A stretch of 64,000 bases of DNA, from assembly GCF_024362695.1 (NCBI RefSeq), contig NC_065406.1:6200001-6264000 (forward strand). The letters are read 5' to 3'. The notes under the pieces are model-generated. The model ran no database searches and was not told the origin of the DNA. It worked only from the letters and a program-made list of their open reading frames with translations. This DNA comes from Pectinophora gossypiella. Taxonomy: Eukaryota; Arthropoda; Insecta; Lepidoptera; Gelechiidae. Below are positions 33,801 through 45,664 of this stretch, piece after piece (positions within the stretch are counted from its first letter, which is position 1; each line of letters starts with the position of its first letter). Position numbers and translations under genes: made by a program.

Positions 33801-36109
33801 ACAATATACTTAATCAAATGTAATTGATTTGATGATTAAAAATTAGTTTCTCTTGCGTAATCTTTGGTTTTCCATTTCACAATACTTTTTCAAATTTGTA
33901 TTCGTATACCTAGTTATAGATCTAAAATACTTACAACTTATGATCACATTTTTAAGGTTCTCTCTACATCTGCAGCAATTTCCGCCTCCATCAATTGACC
34001 AACAGGAAAGTGTTATCGACAAATTTCCCGGAAATTGATTCCGGAAAAACATAAAAATATTTCCTTACCTTCCCAATTCTGTCAGGGAAACTGCAGTTGG
34101 AAACATTTCAACTCGCCTTATTCTAGAATTTCTCGAACTACTTATAACGACAGAGCAAATTGGGCAGGAGAGGACCGGTCTCAGAGCAGAACATTTCTAA
34201 TCCTTTAAGCTATTTTAGAATTGATCTAAGTACATTTATGCGGTAGGTATGGACCCTAACTTGACTAGTGTAGTTCCACTTCGAACTTCGAGATTAGAGA
34301 CTTTAAGCCCTCAATGTGTAGAGCTAACCCTCTCTCCAAAAGCCAGCCTGCATTTGACCTACATTTGGACTGTTTTATTTAGGTCGCAACACAATTTGGA
34401 TTTATTGACACGCGAAAAGAAAATAACATCGGGAATGAAAGAGTTGCGATTGACAACAACTTTCAAATGATGTCCCTGAAAGTTTCCGGATTGGATTTAG
34501 TAAACTGTTTGGATAGTAGAGTGCTTTTGTTTAGTTATATGTAAATTTTGGGTGGGTTTTTTATTTATGATAGAGTAGTGTTTGACCACATCTTCACGTG
34601 GTGGTAAGTGATGTGATAAGGTGTGTAGGATGAGTGACCGAAAAAATATCGGTTTGCGTTGAGACGCCATCTTTAAATAATGAGACCGCAATTATTTGCT
34701 ACCGTTACGATACCTAAATTATAAAATAAAGGTGTTTTAGAAATGGCAACGAGTCGTTTTTTCGTTTCGTTTATCGTTTTAAACTTTCCTTAGATACATA
34801 ATCTATTAAGATAATATTGTTAGTATTGTTACACTTATTATATTTTGTGTTTTATGTTCGCTGATCGTATTCCCAGCCTTAATCTTCGGATGTTGGCTAA
34901 CTACCACTAACTACCGCCGTGGAACTAGTAGGTAAGCCTTACAAATTCTGGTCTACAGAGTAAATCTCTAATATTAGTTTAACCTGAGCCCAGCCTACAG
35001 TGGGACATAGGCTGTATTTGTCTTTTATTATTATGTCAATAAAACACATAAGGAGGACGGGTGCTTACCTGGCAGTCTCACCACGGTCATAATAGAGAAG
35101 TCCTCAGGGAAGGTGTTGTAGAACATGCCGGCAGCGAGCTGGTGCACCGTGGCGTTTTCGTTGAGGGTGTAGGCGGAGTAGTGCGCCGGCGCAGTGGCGG
35201 CGCCCTGACAGCGGCCGCGCGTGCGCGTCACTCCCGTCACCGGCCAGCGCTCACGCAGCGGCGACAACGCGTCAAAGAGCTCTACATTGTCTATATAAAA
35301 GGAAAACAAGTATATTTTTCAGATGATACATGGTATTAAAGTAAGACAACTGCAGTAGGTAAGACAACAATTTTTTTGATGGGATTAAATTAAATGCAAG
35401 TTCATCAGAATTTAAGAAATACTTAGCTAGAAAAATATAAGTTTAATACTAAAATCTGACTACGAAAAAATCACGCCCTAAAAAGTATGAAACAAGAAAA
35501 TATTTCTCCTTTCAAATTTGTGTGTAGTGATGATTAGGAGATGGCCATGGTCGTATGTCGCTTGGTAAGCTAACTCTTAGGGCAGTTACACCTACTTACT
35601 TAACCACAAATTACATTTTGCATTTTGCTCATTTCATTATTTTTGAAGTCGTGTACCTGTTAGTGTACTTACTTACTAATACCAAACTTCTACAATTCTT
35701 TAAGTGGTTGAATTGAATAATCAAAATATAATGTTTGAAAGGATGAACGCTTGAAAATATTTGAGTGGGTAGGTTATGAAAACCGATATCTACAGAGAAT
35801 GAGTTTACCATGTGTATTCCAGTTTGTTTAGAGCTAAGATTATAGCTACAGAAATATCGGGCGAGGCACCTCTAATTGCTACCTAATATTTACTCAAATC
35901 GTTAACCCAAATTTTGTGAAACCTACCTTCAAAGAGTAGAGAGGAGAAGATTTATTGACAATAATAAATGCGGGAGCATGCGTCTTTTAAACGAAAATAC
36001 AAAGTAAGTGTTTAAATTAAGTAAACAACGGTTACTTACCGTTCCCTGTTCCGCCGCCGAGTACGCAAAACAATACAAGGAGAAATCGTCCTCTCATCTG
36101 TAGAGCCAT
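19679..36109 (-). CDS. Fibrillar procollagen, type V/XI-like, 32 exons, 1788 aa
   Basis: A secreted extracellular-matrix fibril collagen. Exons in gene order: 36040-36109, 35069-35290, 32986-33145, 30953-31115, 29990-30428, 29795-29904, 29443-29565, 28983-29174, 28833-28907, 28634-28744, 28246-28506, 27863-28060, 27646-27762, 27476-27566, 27284-27381, 26914-27075, 26711-26755, 26251-26457, 25734-25985, 25197-25377, 24580-24722, 24121-24337, 23874-24034, 23511-23780, 23267-23428, 22862-23077, 22454-22709, 21672-21821, 20988-21148, 20611-20726, 20186-20285, 19679-19816. All have GT donors and AG acceptors and keep phase (5367 bp). Domains: signal peptide 1-23; TSPN/LamG to about 240; acidic Thr-rich variable region; 12-triplet minor helix in residues 430-493; linker; 337 uninterrupted Gly-X-Y triplets (523-1533); RRRR at 1548-1551; COLFI 1600-1788 ending VGPVCFT. 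TSPN plus variable region plus COLFI points to the type V/XI group. Drosophila lacks fibrillar collagens, but other insects have them. Confidence 0.95.
21399..21640 (+). mobile_element. SINE family 1, head-deleted copy in collagen intron
   Basis: Begins ACGGCCTCTGTGGTCCAGTG like the full copy at 61097-61425 but jumps directly to the body (GGTTAGGACAATAGAGGCTGATCACC). It has therefore lost the rest of the tRNA-like head including the B box. The body and the CCTGACACCAGGGTTGATG tail are conserved. Confidence 0.75.
21960..22211. mobile_element. MITE with ~37-bp inverted ends and TTAA flanks
   Basis: The left end (AGCACATAATAACGGGTTCT...) and the right end (...AGAACCCGTTTTATGTGCT) are near-perfect inverted repeats of about 37 bp reaching ACCGCGTTTAAATGGG. 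TTAA abuts both sides. The core has CTCCCGATATTTCGACACTG and CATGATCACGGGATGACTG, a sequence I recognise as frequent in Lepidoptera. It lies in the collagen intron between the telopeptide exon and the first COLFI exon. TTAA targets are typical of piggyBac-like elements, but the termini are not canonical. Confidence 0.7.
22258..22292 (-). repeat. Retroelement tail fragment ('cctccttcttttttgaagtcg')
   Basis: The reverse complement matches the tail of a second copy at about 61657-61775 (AACCTCCTCCTTTTTTGAAG). This is a short end sequence widespread in lepidopteran genomes. Confidence 0.5.
22454..28744 (-). other. Collagen major triple-helix exons
   Basis: Eighteen exons from 28634-28744 to 22454-22709. 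The helix starts at G in AAMRGAEGPMG and ends at GPPGPP before APAPVLPPEM, 337 triplets with no break. Helix exon lengths include 45, 162, 198, 207, 216, 252, 261 and 270 bp, multiples of 9 as in vertebrate fibrillar genes. Two exon pairs split a Gly codon in phase 1 (27476-27566 with 27284-27381; 25197-25377 with 24580-24722), and so does 24121-24337 with 23874-24034. Exon 22454-22709 also holds the C-telopeptide and the furin-like site. Plus-strand Pro/Gly frames here are antisense shadows. Confidence 0.93.
28833..30428 (-). other. Collagen variable region, minor helix and linker exons
   Basis: Exon 29990-30428 starts GDIELLQFSNKPDTAYEMC and has APDCG, the pattern that closes the TSPN domain in type V/XI chains. 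It then becomes Ser/Thr/Asn/Arg-rich. Exons 29795-29904 and 29443-29565 are acidic and Thr-rich (ITTPPSVAETTPPEQPE; PLLTTETSYTPITTTEDSD), as expected of an O-glycosylated spacer. Exon 28983-29174 has an Asp/Tyr patch (YDTDTYYDYG), then 12 Gly-X-Y triplets ending APGHVFVVP. Exon 28833-28907 is a non-collagenous linker (DAQSEALRQLMTQHM) before the major helix. Confidence 0.88.
30953..35290 (-). other. Collagen TSPN (LamG-like) domain exons
   Basis: Exons 35069-35290, 32986-33145 and 30953-31115. Landmarks are FSIMTVVRLPG, ELVELYYEDTRG, LTFRVSIGDGHWHRVAVSIKG and ALVVGAQVTPDQYFE. The 'DGxWHRVA' strand is the best mark of this thrombospondin N-terminal-like fold. The introns between them hold retroelement scraps, for example about 32270-32395 on minus. 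Confidence 0.88.
32265..32395 (-). repeat. Retroelement 3' fragment in collagen intron
   Basis: On minus it ends AAGAGCGCAGCTCTTAAAT, related to the AGAGCGTGGCTCTT tails at about 36655-36690 (minus), 38440-38490 and 60380-60420 (plus). Confidence 0.5.
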
Positions 36110-37200
36110 TGCGACCCGAGTAAATATGTCCGGGGATTATGTTTACATTTGGTCCCATCCCGATCATTGACGGAAGTAATACGTGGCAGGCCAGTGGGCA
36201 GCCTGCGGACCCTAGCGGGACCAAGGGGACTTGCCGGGCCCGCCGTCTCCTAGCATACTGGATGCCGCCGCCTCGCCTCTACTCATCACTTCGCGTGCTT
36301 ATTGCATTGGTGTCAAAATAATAAAGACCAATGATTAGCCAGTGGTTGACAATCGATTATTAAAATTTAAGATTAATTTACCAGCTGTAGGTAATACTGC
36401 CAAAGTTCATTGTAGTTAATTGAATACTTTAGAAAAGTTACTAATGCCGGATACACACTAGTGAACGTAACATGGAATTTATAATCACGTTAAGTTTCAT
36501 CAATATGTACTCGGCATTAGCACATAAAATGTACGTTACTACGCTAATTTTAAATTACGAACCAGAAAACCAAGTTAAAATTGGATTTCATACTTTTTGT
36601 GTTGCAAGACGTAAACAAATAACCGTAACGTTATTTAATTCATCACCATCACTAATTTAAGAGCCACGCTTTTGTCGGTGTAACATTCTCCATTCTTGTC
36701 TATCATATACAAATTCCTTCACCTCCTTATAAAACACGACGTTCGCCTTCTATTTAATCTGTTCCATGTAAGCTCTTCTTGGTCTTGGTTATTTAATAAG
36801 CTTTTTAATATCGTTACATTTGAAAAAGGTTGTCGCTCGCTGGTTCGTTTATTTCGATCAGATTCAATTCGGTGCGTCGTTCGAGTAACCTAACCATCGT
36901 TTATGGTTGAAGCACACTAGACAAAAGACATTGAGAGCAATAGCTCTGAGCGAAACATTTTCTAAGAACAATCCATCGTCAGATAACGAGACACTTTGAA
37001 AATAGGGACAATAGGCAAACAAGTTATAGGGCTGAAAACGTGTAATAACCACAGCAAAAAATAAAAATAGAAAAAGTACCGACATTCTTAAAGCTTATAT
37101 TGATATAAATAGGTGCGTGATTTGGAAAACGCAATATTTGAGTTGGTAAATAATACGTGAATGTGATATAAATTGTTGTAGCTTTAACAATAATATTATA
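36110..37200. other. Upstream region of the collagen gene
   Basis: The collagen promoter and 5' UTR must begin here, on minus. The first about 150 bases (36110-36260) are GC-richer. A retroelement tail on minus lies at about 36640-36760 (GAGCCACGCTTTTGTCGGTG). No core promoter is clear. Confidence 0.4.
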
Positions 37201-40200
37201 TAAGAAAGAAAGAAAGAAACATTTATTACTTCCGGATACCACAGACACAGACAGGTAGGTACTTATATCACATTCAACACAGGACAGAAACCACACGGAA
37301 ATCAATACACAGAAAAAAAGAAAAACAAACCAAAATCATAAAAATAATAATAAAAGTAAGTATCCTAACTAGTAGTAGTACTTATATAAATCCTCAAAAC
37401 ACGGTTCCCGGATTTTGTGTCCGGTTAAAAGCGACTTAAACACTGCTGGCGATGAGTGGGTGTCTACAGACCTCTGCCCATCCCTTCGGGGAGAAACGCG
37501 TGAAGCTATATTATGTTATACACTTATAATATTAATTCAATAGAAATGCTTTCGTGGTGGTGAGCCGTACCGCCTTATTAAAACAGGCGTGAGTTTATGT
37601 ACCTATGCAAAAATTCAGTCCGATAACAGCTAAACTCCCAAGAGCGTTCACCCATCTACGCATATATAAACACACACATACACACTTGATTTATTAAGTC
37701 GCTGAGTACGGATCTTGGCACGTAATCTCGCATACCTCCATACCTACCGTGGATGTCTTAATTTGTTTACACGTGACTCGGCAGGGTCGACGGCGCAGGG
37801 TACAAATCAAACTTCTATAACGAAAGTATATGATACGAACAGGTATAAACTCACCTAGCATGCATCAAGACTTTAATTAGACTGGAATAAGCGAAAGTGG
37901 TGTGTCAGAATCGTAGTAAGCGGAATTCCGTGATCTCTGCCTACCCCAACGGGAAATTGGCGTGATCTTATGTATGTATGTAGGTACAACAGCAACGCGT
38001 AGGTTTTACCTAAATAAACTTTATTATTATTATAATATGTACAAATTCACGCCCTTAATTCCTAATGCGATGGGCTGATGAACAACAAGTAGTCAGCAGA
38101 AGACAATTTGCAGTAATTTTAATACAAGTTTCCTATTTTTTTTATATTTGTTGCTGTGGTGTGCCTTTATAATAAACGTTTCTTCCTTTCTTCTTTCTTT
38201 ATTTCTTTCTAAAATGGATAGCTAGAATCAATAACAGGGAGAGAGAGAGTCAAGGGGACTGTAACCTGACAGAGGGCAGCAGTGACAGTCAGTACTATAC
38301 AGAGGCGGAGGACAGGAGTCCTAGTACTTTAGGCTTTGAAATAGACGCGCGGGCGCCGTCCCATTCGCGTCAGACAGAGTACTGCGGGGCGAAAGGAAGA
38401 GGGAAACCATTGCCCCAATTTTCCCTAAAAAGTAGCATGGAGAATGCTACACCGACAAGAGCGTGGATCTTAAATTAGTGATGGTGAGAATTAATAAGGG
38501 TTGGTTGCGGGGAACTCTCATAATATCCAGTAGAACCTCCTTTCGAGAGGTTTAAAGTGAACTGAAATTGTTTCCGGCTAAAGAAAATCTCTAAACATGT
38601 TTCGAAATATGTACATATTCTCCAGTCTATTACTTAAATAACTTTTACAGTACCTAATTCGTATACGCAAGGTACAATGGATCGATTGGTCTGCGGGCAA
38701 TTATAACTCTACAACCTGAAAGGATTGAGGTATTAGGTACAACCTGACACATCAAACACTGATAACAGGCTTTACAATTTGCATAAAGTTGTTTACATCT
38801 AAGTTGATAAGTGACAGTTTAACCCTTCGTAGATTGAATCACGATCTCAGGTTGGGTACTTTTAGCACTGATAATATTATGTTTATCCAAATAAATAACT
38901 CAATTCGTAATAATTAAATACTTAATATAAATAAAATTATAATAATCATAATTAAATATTTCTTTATAGCACAAAAATCATATACTTAGGACATGTACAA
39001 ACGAATACAATGAGCATAATGAAATAACATTAAAAATAAAATGTACTTGATATAATACGTAGATAACTACGGTACGAGCGGAGTCTCCTAATACAAGCAC
39101 ATATGTCTGCTCAAAAGAAGATTCCAACCCTTACTTAATGCTATGTACCAAATAATACTGCAATAAACTTTCTGTTTATTCAACTTATATTACACTCTTT
39201 AAATTATTATGATTGAGGAAGGGCCTATGCTCAGCAGGGGGACGTATTAGCTATTTATGTATGTGTTATTTGATGTTGGATAGAACTAATTCTGTATTAT
39301 ATCTACTTTTTTTTCTACGTTGGCGAGAATAGCTGTCGAGATCAAAGTGCTACTCGTGTTAGGATCTTAGACCGGTGTACTTGTCTTGCCAGTAGCATAG
39401 AAAAAAATAATAAAATATTAGTTATTATTAGTAAAAGTAAAAAGGTCACATAAAATAAAAGACCCAAAAGCCTAATATAATCGTAACCTTAGTAAGTTAA
39501 CTTACGTTACGTAATGTTGTAAGTACAATAAAAAAAAATATATATATTATATTTGTAAAAACTTTTTTATTTTATTATAAAAACTATTTGTACAGATTTA
39601 TCTCCCGCGTGTGTGTAGTGTTTAAATCTGAAAGTGGCGAATTTTAACCCACTGAACCGACAAGTTTGGTCCCACCCAAACCTACCTGTAAGTACAGTTT
39701 TGTCAGGGGATCCTTGTGGAAAGTGAAATTATCGATCGTAGGATAAGTCGCATGTGAGACATTAAGTTTGTTTACATTTGTTTACCTAAAATAATAATAT
39801 ACCTTATCAAACCGCGTCTTCGACGATGTGAATGCCAAACACGACACGTCTGTGTGGCCGGGAAATTATTATTTTGGGCAGGTAAGTAATAACACCGAGC
39901 ATTAGTATGCCATACTGCGGTGTGACATATCATATACTCTCTATGAATTAATCATCTACTTACAAGCAGAGCACTCGTTTAAATATCATAATTCTTGTGA
40001 GGAAGTCTGCGTGCCATAACTTATAAGTACTTAGTTACATTTGCAACAAGAAACAGAGATGTAGGTTAGACGAATTACTTGTATTTAGATATAACATCTC
40101 AGTGTCTCAAGACGAACGTCTTTGACCAGTGCACAAATCACTTTGTGATCCCTAGTTTGGTTAGGACATTGCAGGCTGTTCACCCGATTGTCCAGATGTA

Positions 40201-41248
40201 AGATGATCCGTGTTTCGGAAGGCACGTTAAGTCGTTCGTCCCGGTTACTACTTACTGATGTCAGTACGTAGTCGTTACTTGAGTCACTCAATAATAACTC
40301 TGACACCAGACGAACCACAAACACGATAGAAGAAGAGAAGATGTATCTGTATGAAGTAAAGATAGTTTACCTGCTTGTATTTATTGTTGTAGAGTTCGGA
40401 AGATGTAATACTCGTATCTACGTAGCTGTTTCTCCGCATCAGCAGCTGCGACGAAGTAGACAAATACATATCGTACCTACTCATAAATTATGATGTACTT
40501 ATAGTCTATGCATCTCACGTTACAGTTAATACGGCTGACAGGACTCGTGGAAATCAGTTACTCGGTGAATACGTGGAAATATGGGACATGGATAAAGATA
40601 CATGGAATGCAATAAATAATTGAGAATTGAATTGAATTGATATTTAAAACCAAGGATGTGCAGAGAAAAAAGAAGGAAGTCGGAGGGAATTTAGATCGTA
40701 ACTGATGTTGTTAGTTAATGCCATCTGAGGCAAATATACAATAAATCACGTGAAAAAAAAAACTACCTGAAAAATGTAACTAGGTACCTCGTTAAGGACG
40801 TCACGTAAAAATGTTCAAAACTTCTTCCCATCACAATAACAAGGATACTTAGTTAGATAAAATTATTTTGTGGAAAACAATAAAATTATTCAATTGTTTT
40901 CAATACAACTCCAAATAACAAATGCTGTCAGAACCGTTTTAAAAAATAAATATTTATAAACAGGAATAAGAAAAAGAAAATCATAAAAAGAATATTTAGG
41001 GACTACAAAAGAAGTCAAGAAAAATTCTGTAGACTTGAGCATCTTTTGTCTTCAGCATTTTTGGTGGAAGTAGTTTTCATGTTCACCTTGAATATTTTTA
41101 AGATCTGTCCAACGCTTTGTAGTAGCTCAGCCTAATTCTATATTAGTTTATTTATTTGATAAGAAGAAACTTCTAACTATACTTACAGTTGATAATTTTG
41201 AAAGAGATGTAGGATGCTTACCTCTCATCTGTCGAGATACCAATAGAT
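37201..41248. other. Repeat-rich intergenic DNA
   Basis: No gene seen. Recognisable scraps: an AAGAAAGAAAGAA run at 37203-37219; a LINE-type tail at about 37440-37510 (CTCTGCCCATCCCTTCGGGG); another at about 37900-38020 (TGTGTCAGAATCG ... GTATGTATGTAGG); a CTTT-rich tail at about 38185-38215; a repeat at about 38218-38490 shared with 60190-60420 (TTTCCCTAAAAAGTAGCATGG); a headless SINE 1 copy at 40118-40345; and the last about 58 bases of an A-tailed element at 40708-40765. Confidence 0.5.
40118..40345 (+). mobile_element. SINE family 1, headless copy
   Basis: Matches the body of the full copy at 61097-61425 from AAATCACTTTGTGATCCCTA through GGCACGTTAAG and GTACGTAGTCG. It lacks the tRNA-like head and has a degraded tail. 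Confidence 0.7.
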
Positions 41249-41253
41249 GTTAC

Positions 41254-41448
41254 TGTAAGATATTTTAGTTAAGATTTGTTATAATAATGTAAATAAACAG
41301 TTTTTACTTAAGAATTGCACTTTTATTTTTAGTAACTCCCCACATGTACATAGCTTACGTATACAATCTCACACACGACATAGACAAAGTTTTTTTATAT
41401 TTTTATCAGCAATCTTACAAGCAAATGTTTGAAATTATTCTTCCAACA
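41254..41448 (-). repeat. Copia 3' LTR
   Basis: 195 bp, TG...CA ends on the minus strand. It is preceded on that strand by the purine tract AAGAGGGAG at about 41449-41457. It lies next to target duplication GTTAC (41249-41253). Confidence 0.92.
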
Positions 41449-41657
41449 CTCCCTCTTAATTTGTATACATTTGTTTTGTATTAAGTTTCAATTTTACAAA
41501 GTACAATTCTTTTCTTTTACAATTTTAAATGAACTATTAATGAATTTAACATGTTTAACAATTTTAAGTTTACATTTTTTTTATATAATATTAAGTTTAC
41601 AGTTTTTAACTTTTTGCAATATTAAAGTTTAAGACTTGAATTTTTACAATCTTAAGT

Positions 41658-42689
41658 TTAATATATAATATTTGAAACAAATTTATTAAATTTTGTCTTA
41701 TTCAAAGGCTTAGTAAATAAGTCTGCAATCTGATCATTTGTTGGACAATAGAATATACTCAAATCACCATTTAATACTCTTTCATGAATGAATTTATATC
41801 GAACGTCAATATGTTTTGAGCGTCTATTAATTACACCATTATTAATGAGTTTTATAGCACTTTGATTGTCTACAAACAGTTTCACTTTCACTTTATCACA
41901 CAAAAGTTCTTCAATGAATGACTTTAGGTATAGAATATCCTTGCAACATTCTGCTGCAGCGATGTACTCTGCTTCAGTCGTGGATAAAGCAACTATAGGT
42001 TGTTTTCTTGTACACCAGGTAATTAGACAACCACAGAAATATATTATGTATCCTGTAGTGCTTCTTTTTGTCTCTGGGTCACCTGCATAGTCAGAGTCAC
42101 AGTATGCGGTAAGTTCTAGATCTTTTTCTTCCTTCTTGTATTCTAGTCCTTTATCTTTTGTCCCTTTTAGGTATCTTAGTATTCTTTTTATCGTCGTCAC
42201 ATCATTTTCAGTTGGATTTTCAACATTCCTGCTGCACTGGTTGACAGCAAAGCTTATGTCTGGTCTAGTTTTGTTGGATATGTATGTGAGACTTCCTAAT
42301 AATTGTCTGTAAGGAAATGTTATGTTCTTGTCTGATTTTTCTCTTTTAATTGTTTCCATAGGTGTCTGTATTATCTTAGCATCTTTCATGTTATAGTCTT
42401 CTAGTAAATTTTCAATGAACTTTTCTTGTTTTAACTTCAGATCTCTCTTTGTATGTATTATCTCCATTCCAATATATTTATCTGGATTTTTATTTATTTT
42501 TGTTTGGAATCTTTTTCCTATTTTTCTTAATAGCTTATCTATGGCTTCTTCACTTTTTCCGATTATAATACCATCGTCTACATGAATTCCCAAATAAATG
42601 GTTTCTTCTTTGTTCTTGAAAATACATGGTTCTGTTTCTAGTTGTAATAATCCTTCATCCTTCAGGAAATTGGTCATTGTGGTATGCAT
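41658..42689 (-). pseudogene. Copia polyprotein, 3' part: reverse transcriptase palm to RNase H
   Basis: 343 residues in a different frame from the 5' part. It holds the catalytic palm motif (YLGIHVDDGIIIG), then RPDISFAVNQCSRN, LKGTKDKGL and an RNase H domain with CDSDYAGDPETKRSTTGY, STTEAEYIA and FVDNQSAIKL. It ends DLFTKPLNKTKFNKF as copia-type polyproteins do. It overlaps the end of the upstream frame by 16 bases. The piece that normally carries the conserved 'YGLKQ' segment is absent, so the break is a deletion with frame change, not programmed frameshifting. Confidence 0.9.
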
Positions 42690-45595
42690 ATGCCTTTCAT
42701 TTCCATTCCTTCTGGTGGATACATGTATATCTCTTCATCTATTTCTCCATAGAGGAAGGCTGTCTTTATGTCGAAAGATTTTATGTAATAGCCATTTTTA
42801 GCAGCGAGTACAAATAGAATTCTGAGTGGGCTGCTGTTAATTACAGGACTAAAAGTCTCATTGTAATCAATTCCTTCTTGTTGTTCAAATCCTCGGATTA
42901 CCAGTCTTGCTTTGTATTTTCCATCTTCTTTTATTTTCAGGACCCATTTGTTACTTAATATTTTCTTTCCTTTTACTACATCTTTGTTTACTTCTTTCCA
43001 TACATTATTTTCTAATAGAGATTTCTTTTCTTCATTAATTGCTTCTTCCCATTTGATTTTATCTTTTCCGGTAATTGCTTCAGTGTAGGAGATCATTACA
43101 TAGTCTTTGAACTTATGTGGTAGTTTTCTTGTCCTTTTAGATCTGTCTTCTTTATTTATGGTCTGTTCTTCAGGTTCTTCTTCTTCTTCTAGATGTTCTT
43201 CTAAATATTCTTCTTCTAGGTATTCTTCTTGTTTATCTTTTTCTGGTAAGTTTTCTTCTTGGTGTTCTTTTTCAGGTATGTTTTCTTCTTCGTGTTGTTT
43301 TTCAGGTATGTTTTCTTCTTGATGTTCTTCTTCAGGTATGTCTTCTTCTTCGTGTTGTTTTTCAGGTATGTTTTCTTCTTCGTGTTCTTTTTCAGGTATG
43401 TTTTCTTCTTGATGTTCTTCTTCAGGTATGTCTTCTTCTTGGTGTTCTCCTTCAGATATGTTTTCTTCTTCTACATTTTTCTGTATAATTATGTAGTCTT
43501 CTCTTTGGTTCTTGTTTTTATTTTTATCTTCTTTATTTTCTTTTTGTTTAACTTGTTCTTCTGTAGTTTCCTTTTTAAATATAACATCTCTTCTAATAAT
43601 TATTTCTTTCTTTTCAGGGTTCCAGAGTCGATAGCCAGTTGGAGCATAACCTACCAAGGTTAGTTTCTCGCATCGATCATCAAGTTTCTTCAGATTGGTA
43701 AGGTTCTTGGAGTAGACTTCTGCACCAAATGTTTGTATGTTAGAAACGTTTGGTCTTCTTTTTGTCCATTTTTCTATTGGCGTTTCAGTTTCTTGATGCT
43801 TCGGGGTTCTATTCAACAGGTATGTAGCGCATCGGGCAGCTTCACCCCACATTTCTTTATCTAGATTTGATTGTAGTAGCATCGCTCTTACTTTTTCCAT
43901 TAGGGTGCGATTGAATCGTTCAGCTTTCCCATTTTGTTGTGGGCTATATGGTACCGTATAATCTAGACGAATTCCTTTTTCTTTGCACCATTCTTTGAGC
44001 TGATTGCTTGTATATTCACCACCATTGTCACATCTTATTAGGCTGACATTTTCACTGGTGTGACGTTCCACTTCATTCACATATTCTTTGATGTATGTGA
44101 ATACTTCACTTTTATTTGACAGTAAATAGACTTGTGTATAGTTTGTGAAATCGTCAATGAATGTCAATAGATACTTTTTTTCATCCCATGTGGACGGAGA
44201 TATTGGGCCACAGACATCTGTGTGTATGGTGTGTATTACTCTTTCAGCTTTATTTCTTGTGTGAAATGGCAGTCTTGTTTGTTTTGCTTTTATGCATACT
44301 TCACAAGTTGAGGTAAGTAAATCTATATCTTTATTTGTTATGTTTATTCCATCAACAGATTTAATAATATTTTTTAATGTTTCTTTTCCAGGATGGCCAT
44401 ATCTGATGTGCCAATCTTCAGCGTTTTCTGATTTTATATTCAACAAAGCATTTTCTATATCTGTTGTCAAGTTTACATTGTATAATCCGTTTTCATTTTT
44501 CTTGCCTTTTAATATTATATTTTCATTATTTTTAATTATCACTTCTTCTTTAGTGAATGTGACTTCTCCATTGTTTTCTGTGATAGAGTTCACCGATAGA
44601 AGATTTCTTTTTAGGTTAGGTACAAATAATACATTATGAAAATTGACATTTGTTGTTTCAATTTTTCCTTTAACTGTGGAATCGAGACAATTTTCCTTTT
44701 TTGCTGTATGTATCTTTACTGAACACTTTTCTCGTTCTTTTAGTATTTCATCATTATATGTCATGTGTTGTGAACATCCAGAATCTACAATGAAGTTTTC
44801 TGTTTGTGTGTAAAACGTTACAGCCGATCCATTCTTTTTATTATTTTTCTTTTTATTCCAGAAGCAGTCATTTTCTTTGTGATTAAATTTCTTACAAATC
44901 GAACACTGTTGTTTATCTTTGAAGTAACAATTTTTCTCTTCGTGATTGTTTTTCTTACATATTGTGCACTTACGATGAAAATTCTTTTTAGAAGTAGCAT
45001 TAAATGCAACAGACTCTACTCTTGACTTGCCTGTATCTAATCGCTGTTCCTCTGTGAGCAATCGTGAGGTAAGGTTGGCTAAATTTTGGTCTGTTTGAGC
45101 TGTTGACTCCCATGCGGTTATAAATCCTTTGTAATTCTCTGGAAGAGTTGACAATATTTTTGACATCAACATTTTTTCGTTTATTTCCTGTTCTATATTT
45201 GTAAGTTGATGGGCTAGATTTTCTAGTACACTTATATGATGTGTCATGTTGTTATTTTTGTCATATGTGTATTGGAAAAATTCCTGCAATAGTTGACATT
45301 TCCTTTGATCGGTTCTCTTTTCAAATATAGAGATTATTTTTTCGTACATACTTTTTGCTGTAGTGCACGATAGTAGTGTTGTTAAGAGTTTTTTATCAAC
45401 CGTTTCACTGATAATTCTTTGTGCTTGCGCATCCAGTTTTAGGTTATCACTGCTATCAGTTTCTGGTTCATTTTTAATTAATGGCTCCAATCCTTCGCTT
45501 CTGAATACTATTCCGATTTGAAACTTCCAAATTGGAAATGATTTTTCGTCTATTAGTGGTTGTATATTGTGTAGTTTTGAAGACGCTTGCATCAT
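42674..45595 (-). pseudogene. Copia polyprotein, 5' part: gag, protease, integrase, start of RT
   Basis: 973 residues starting at ATG 45595, 59 bases after the primer site. In order: gag (about 1-200); two CCHC zinc knuckles (CTICKKNNHEEKNC at 211 and CSICKKFNHKENDC at 232); aspartic protease VDSG at 271-274; an integrase with TDVCGP, FIDDFTNY, CDNGGEY and QNGKAERFNRTL; a very acidic tandem-repeat linker; then the start of reverse transcriptase (ARLVIRGFEQQEG, SFDIKTAFLYGEIDEEIYM). It runs out of frame at GICIPQ. All catalytic residues before the break look intact. Confidence 0.93.
43232..43470 (-). repeat. 30-bp coding tandem repeat in the copia polyprotein
   Basis: About eight units of 30 bp, each encoding a decapeptide of the form EHxEENIPEK or EHQEEDIPEE, between the integrase and reverse transcriptase. 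On plus it reads as TTTTCTTCTTxxTGTTxTTTTTCAGGTA units. A plus-strand Phe-rich frame here is its shadow. Confidence 0.9.
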
Positions 45596-45653
45596 GGCGG
45601 AGTTGTTTTTTTTCTTTGTTTTTACGTGACAATTCTCGTCTTGAACTACGGAT

Positions 45654-45664
45654 CTCTGCTACCA
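45654..45664 (-). other. Copia primer-binding site (initiator tRNA-Met)
   Basis: TGGTAGCAGAG on minus, immediately after the 5' LTR terminus. It fits the 3' end of initiator Met tRNA, the usual copia primer. Confidence 0.75.

Noticed and set aside
19679..36109. Multiplexin (collagen XV/XVIII) as the identity of the collagen gene
   Set aside because: The TSPN start fits, but the helix is uninterrupted and the C-terminus is a fibrillar COLFI domain rather than endostatin.
43107..43663. Plus-strand Phe/Ser-rich frames
   Set aside because: Shadows of the acidic minus-strand tandem repeat in the copia polyprotein.
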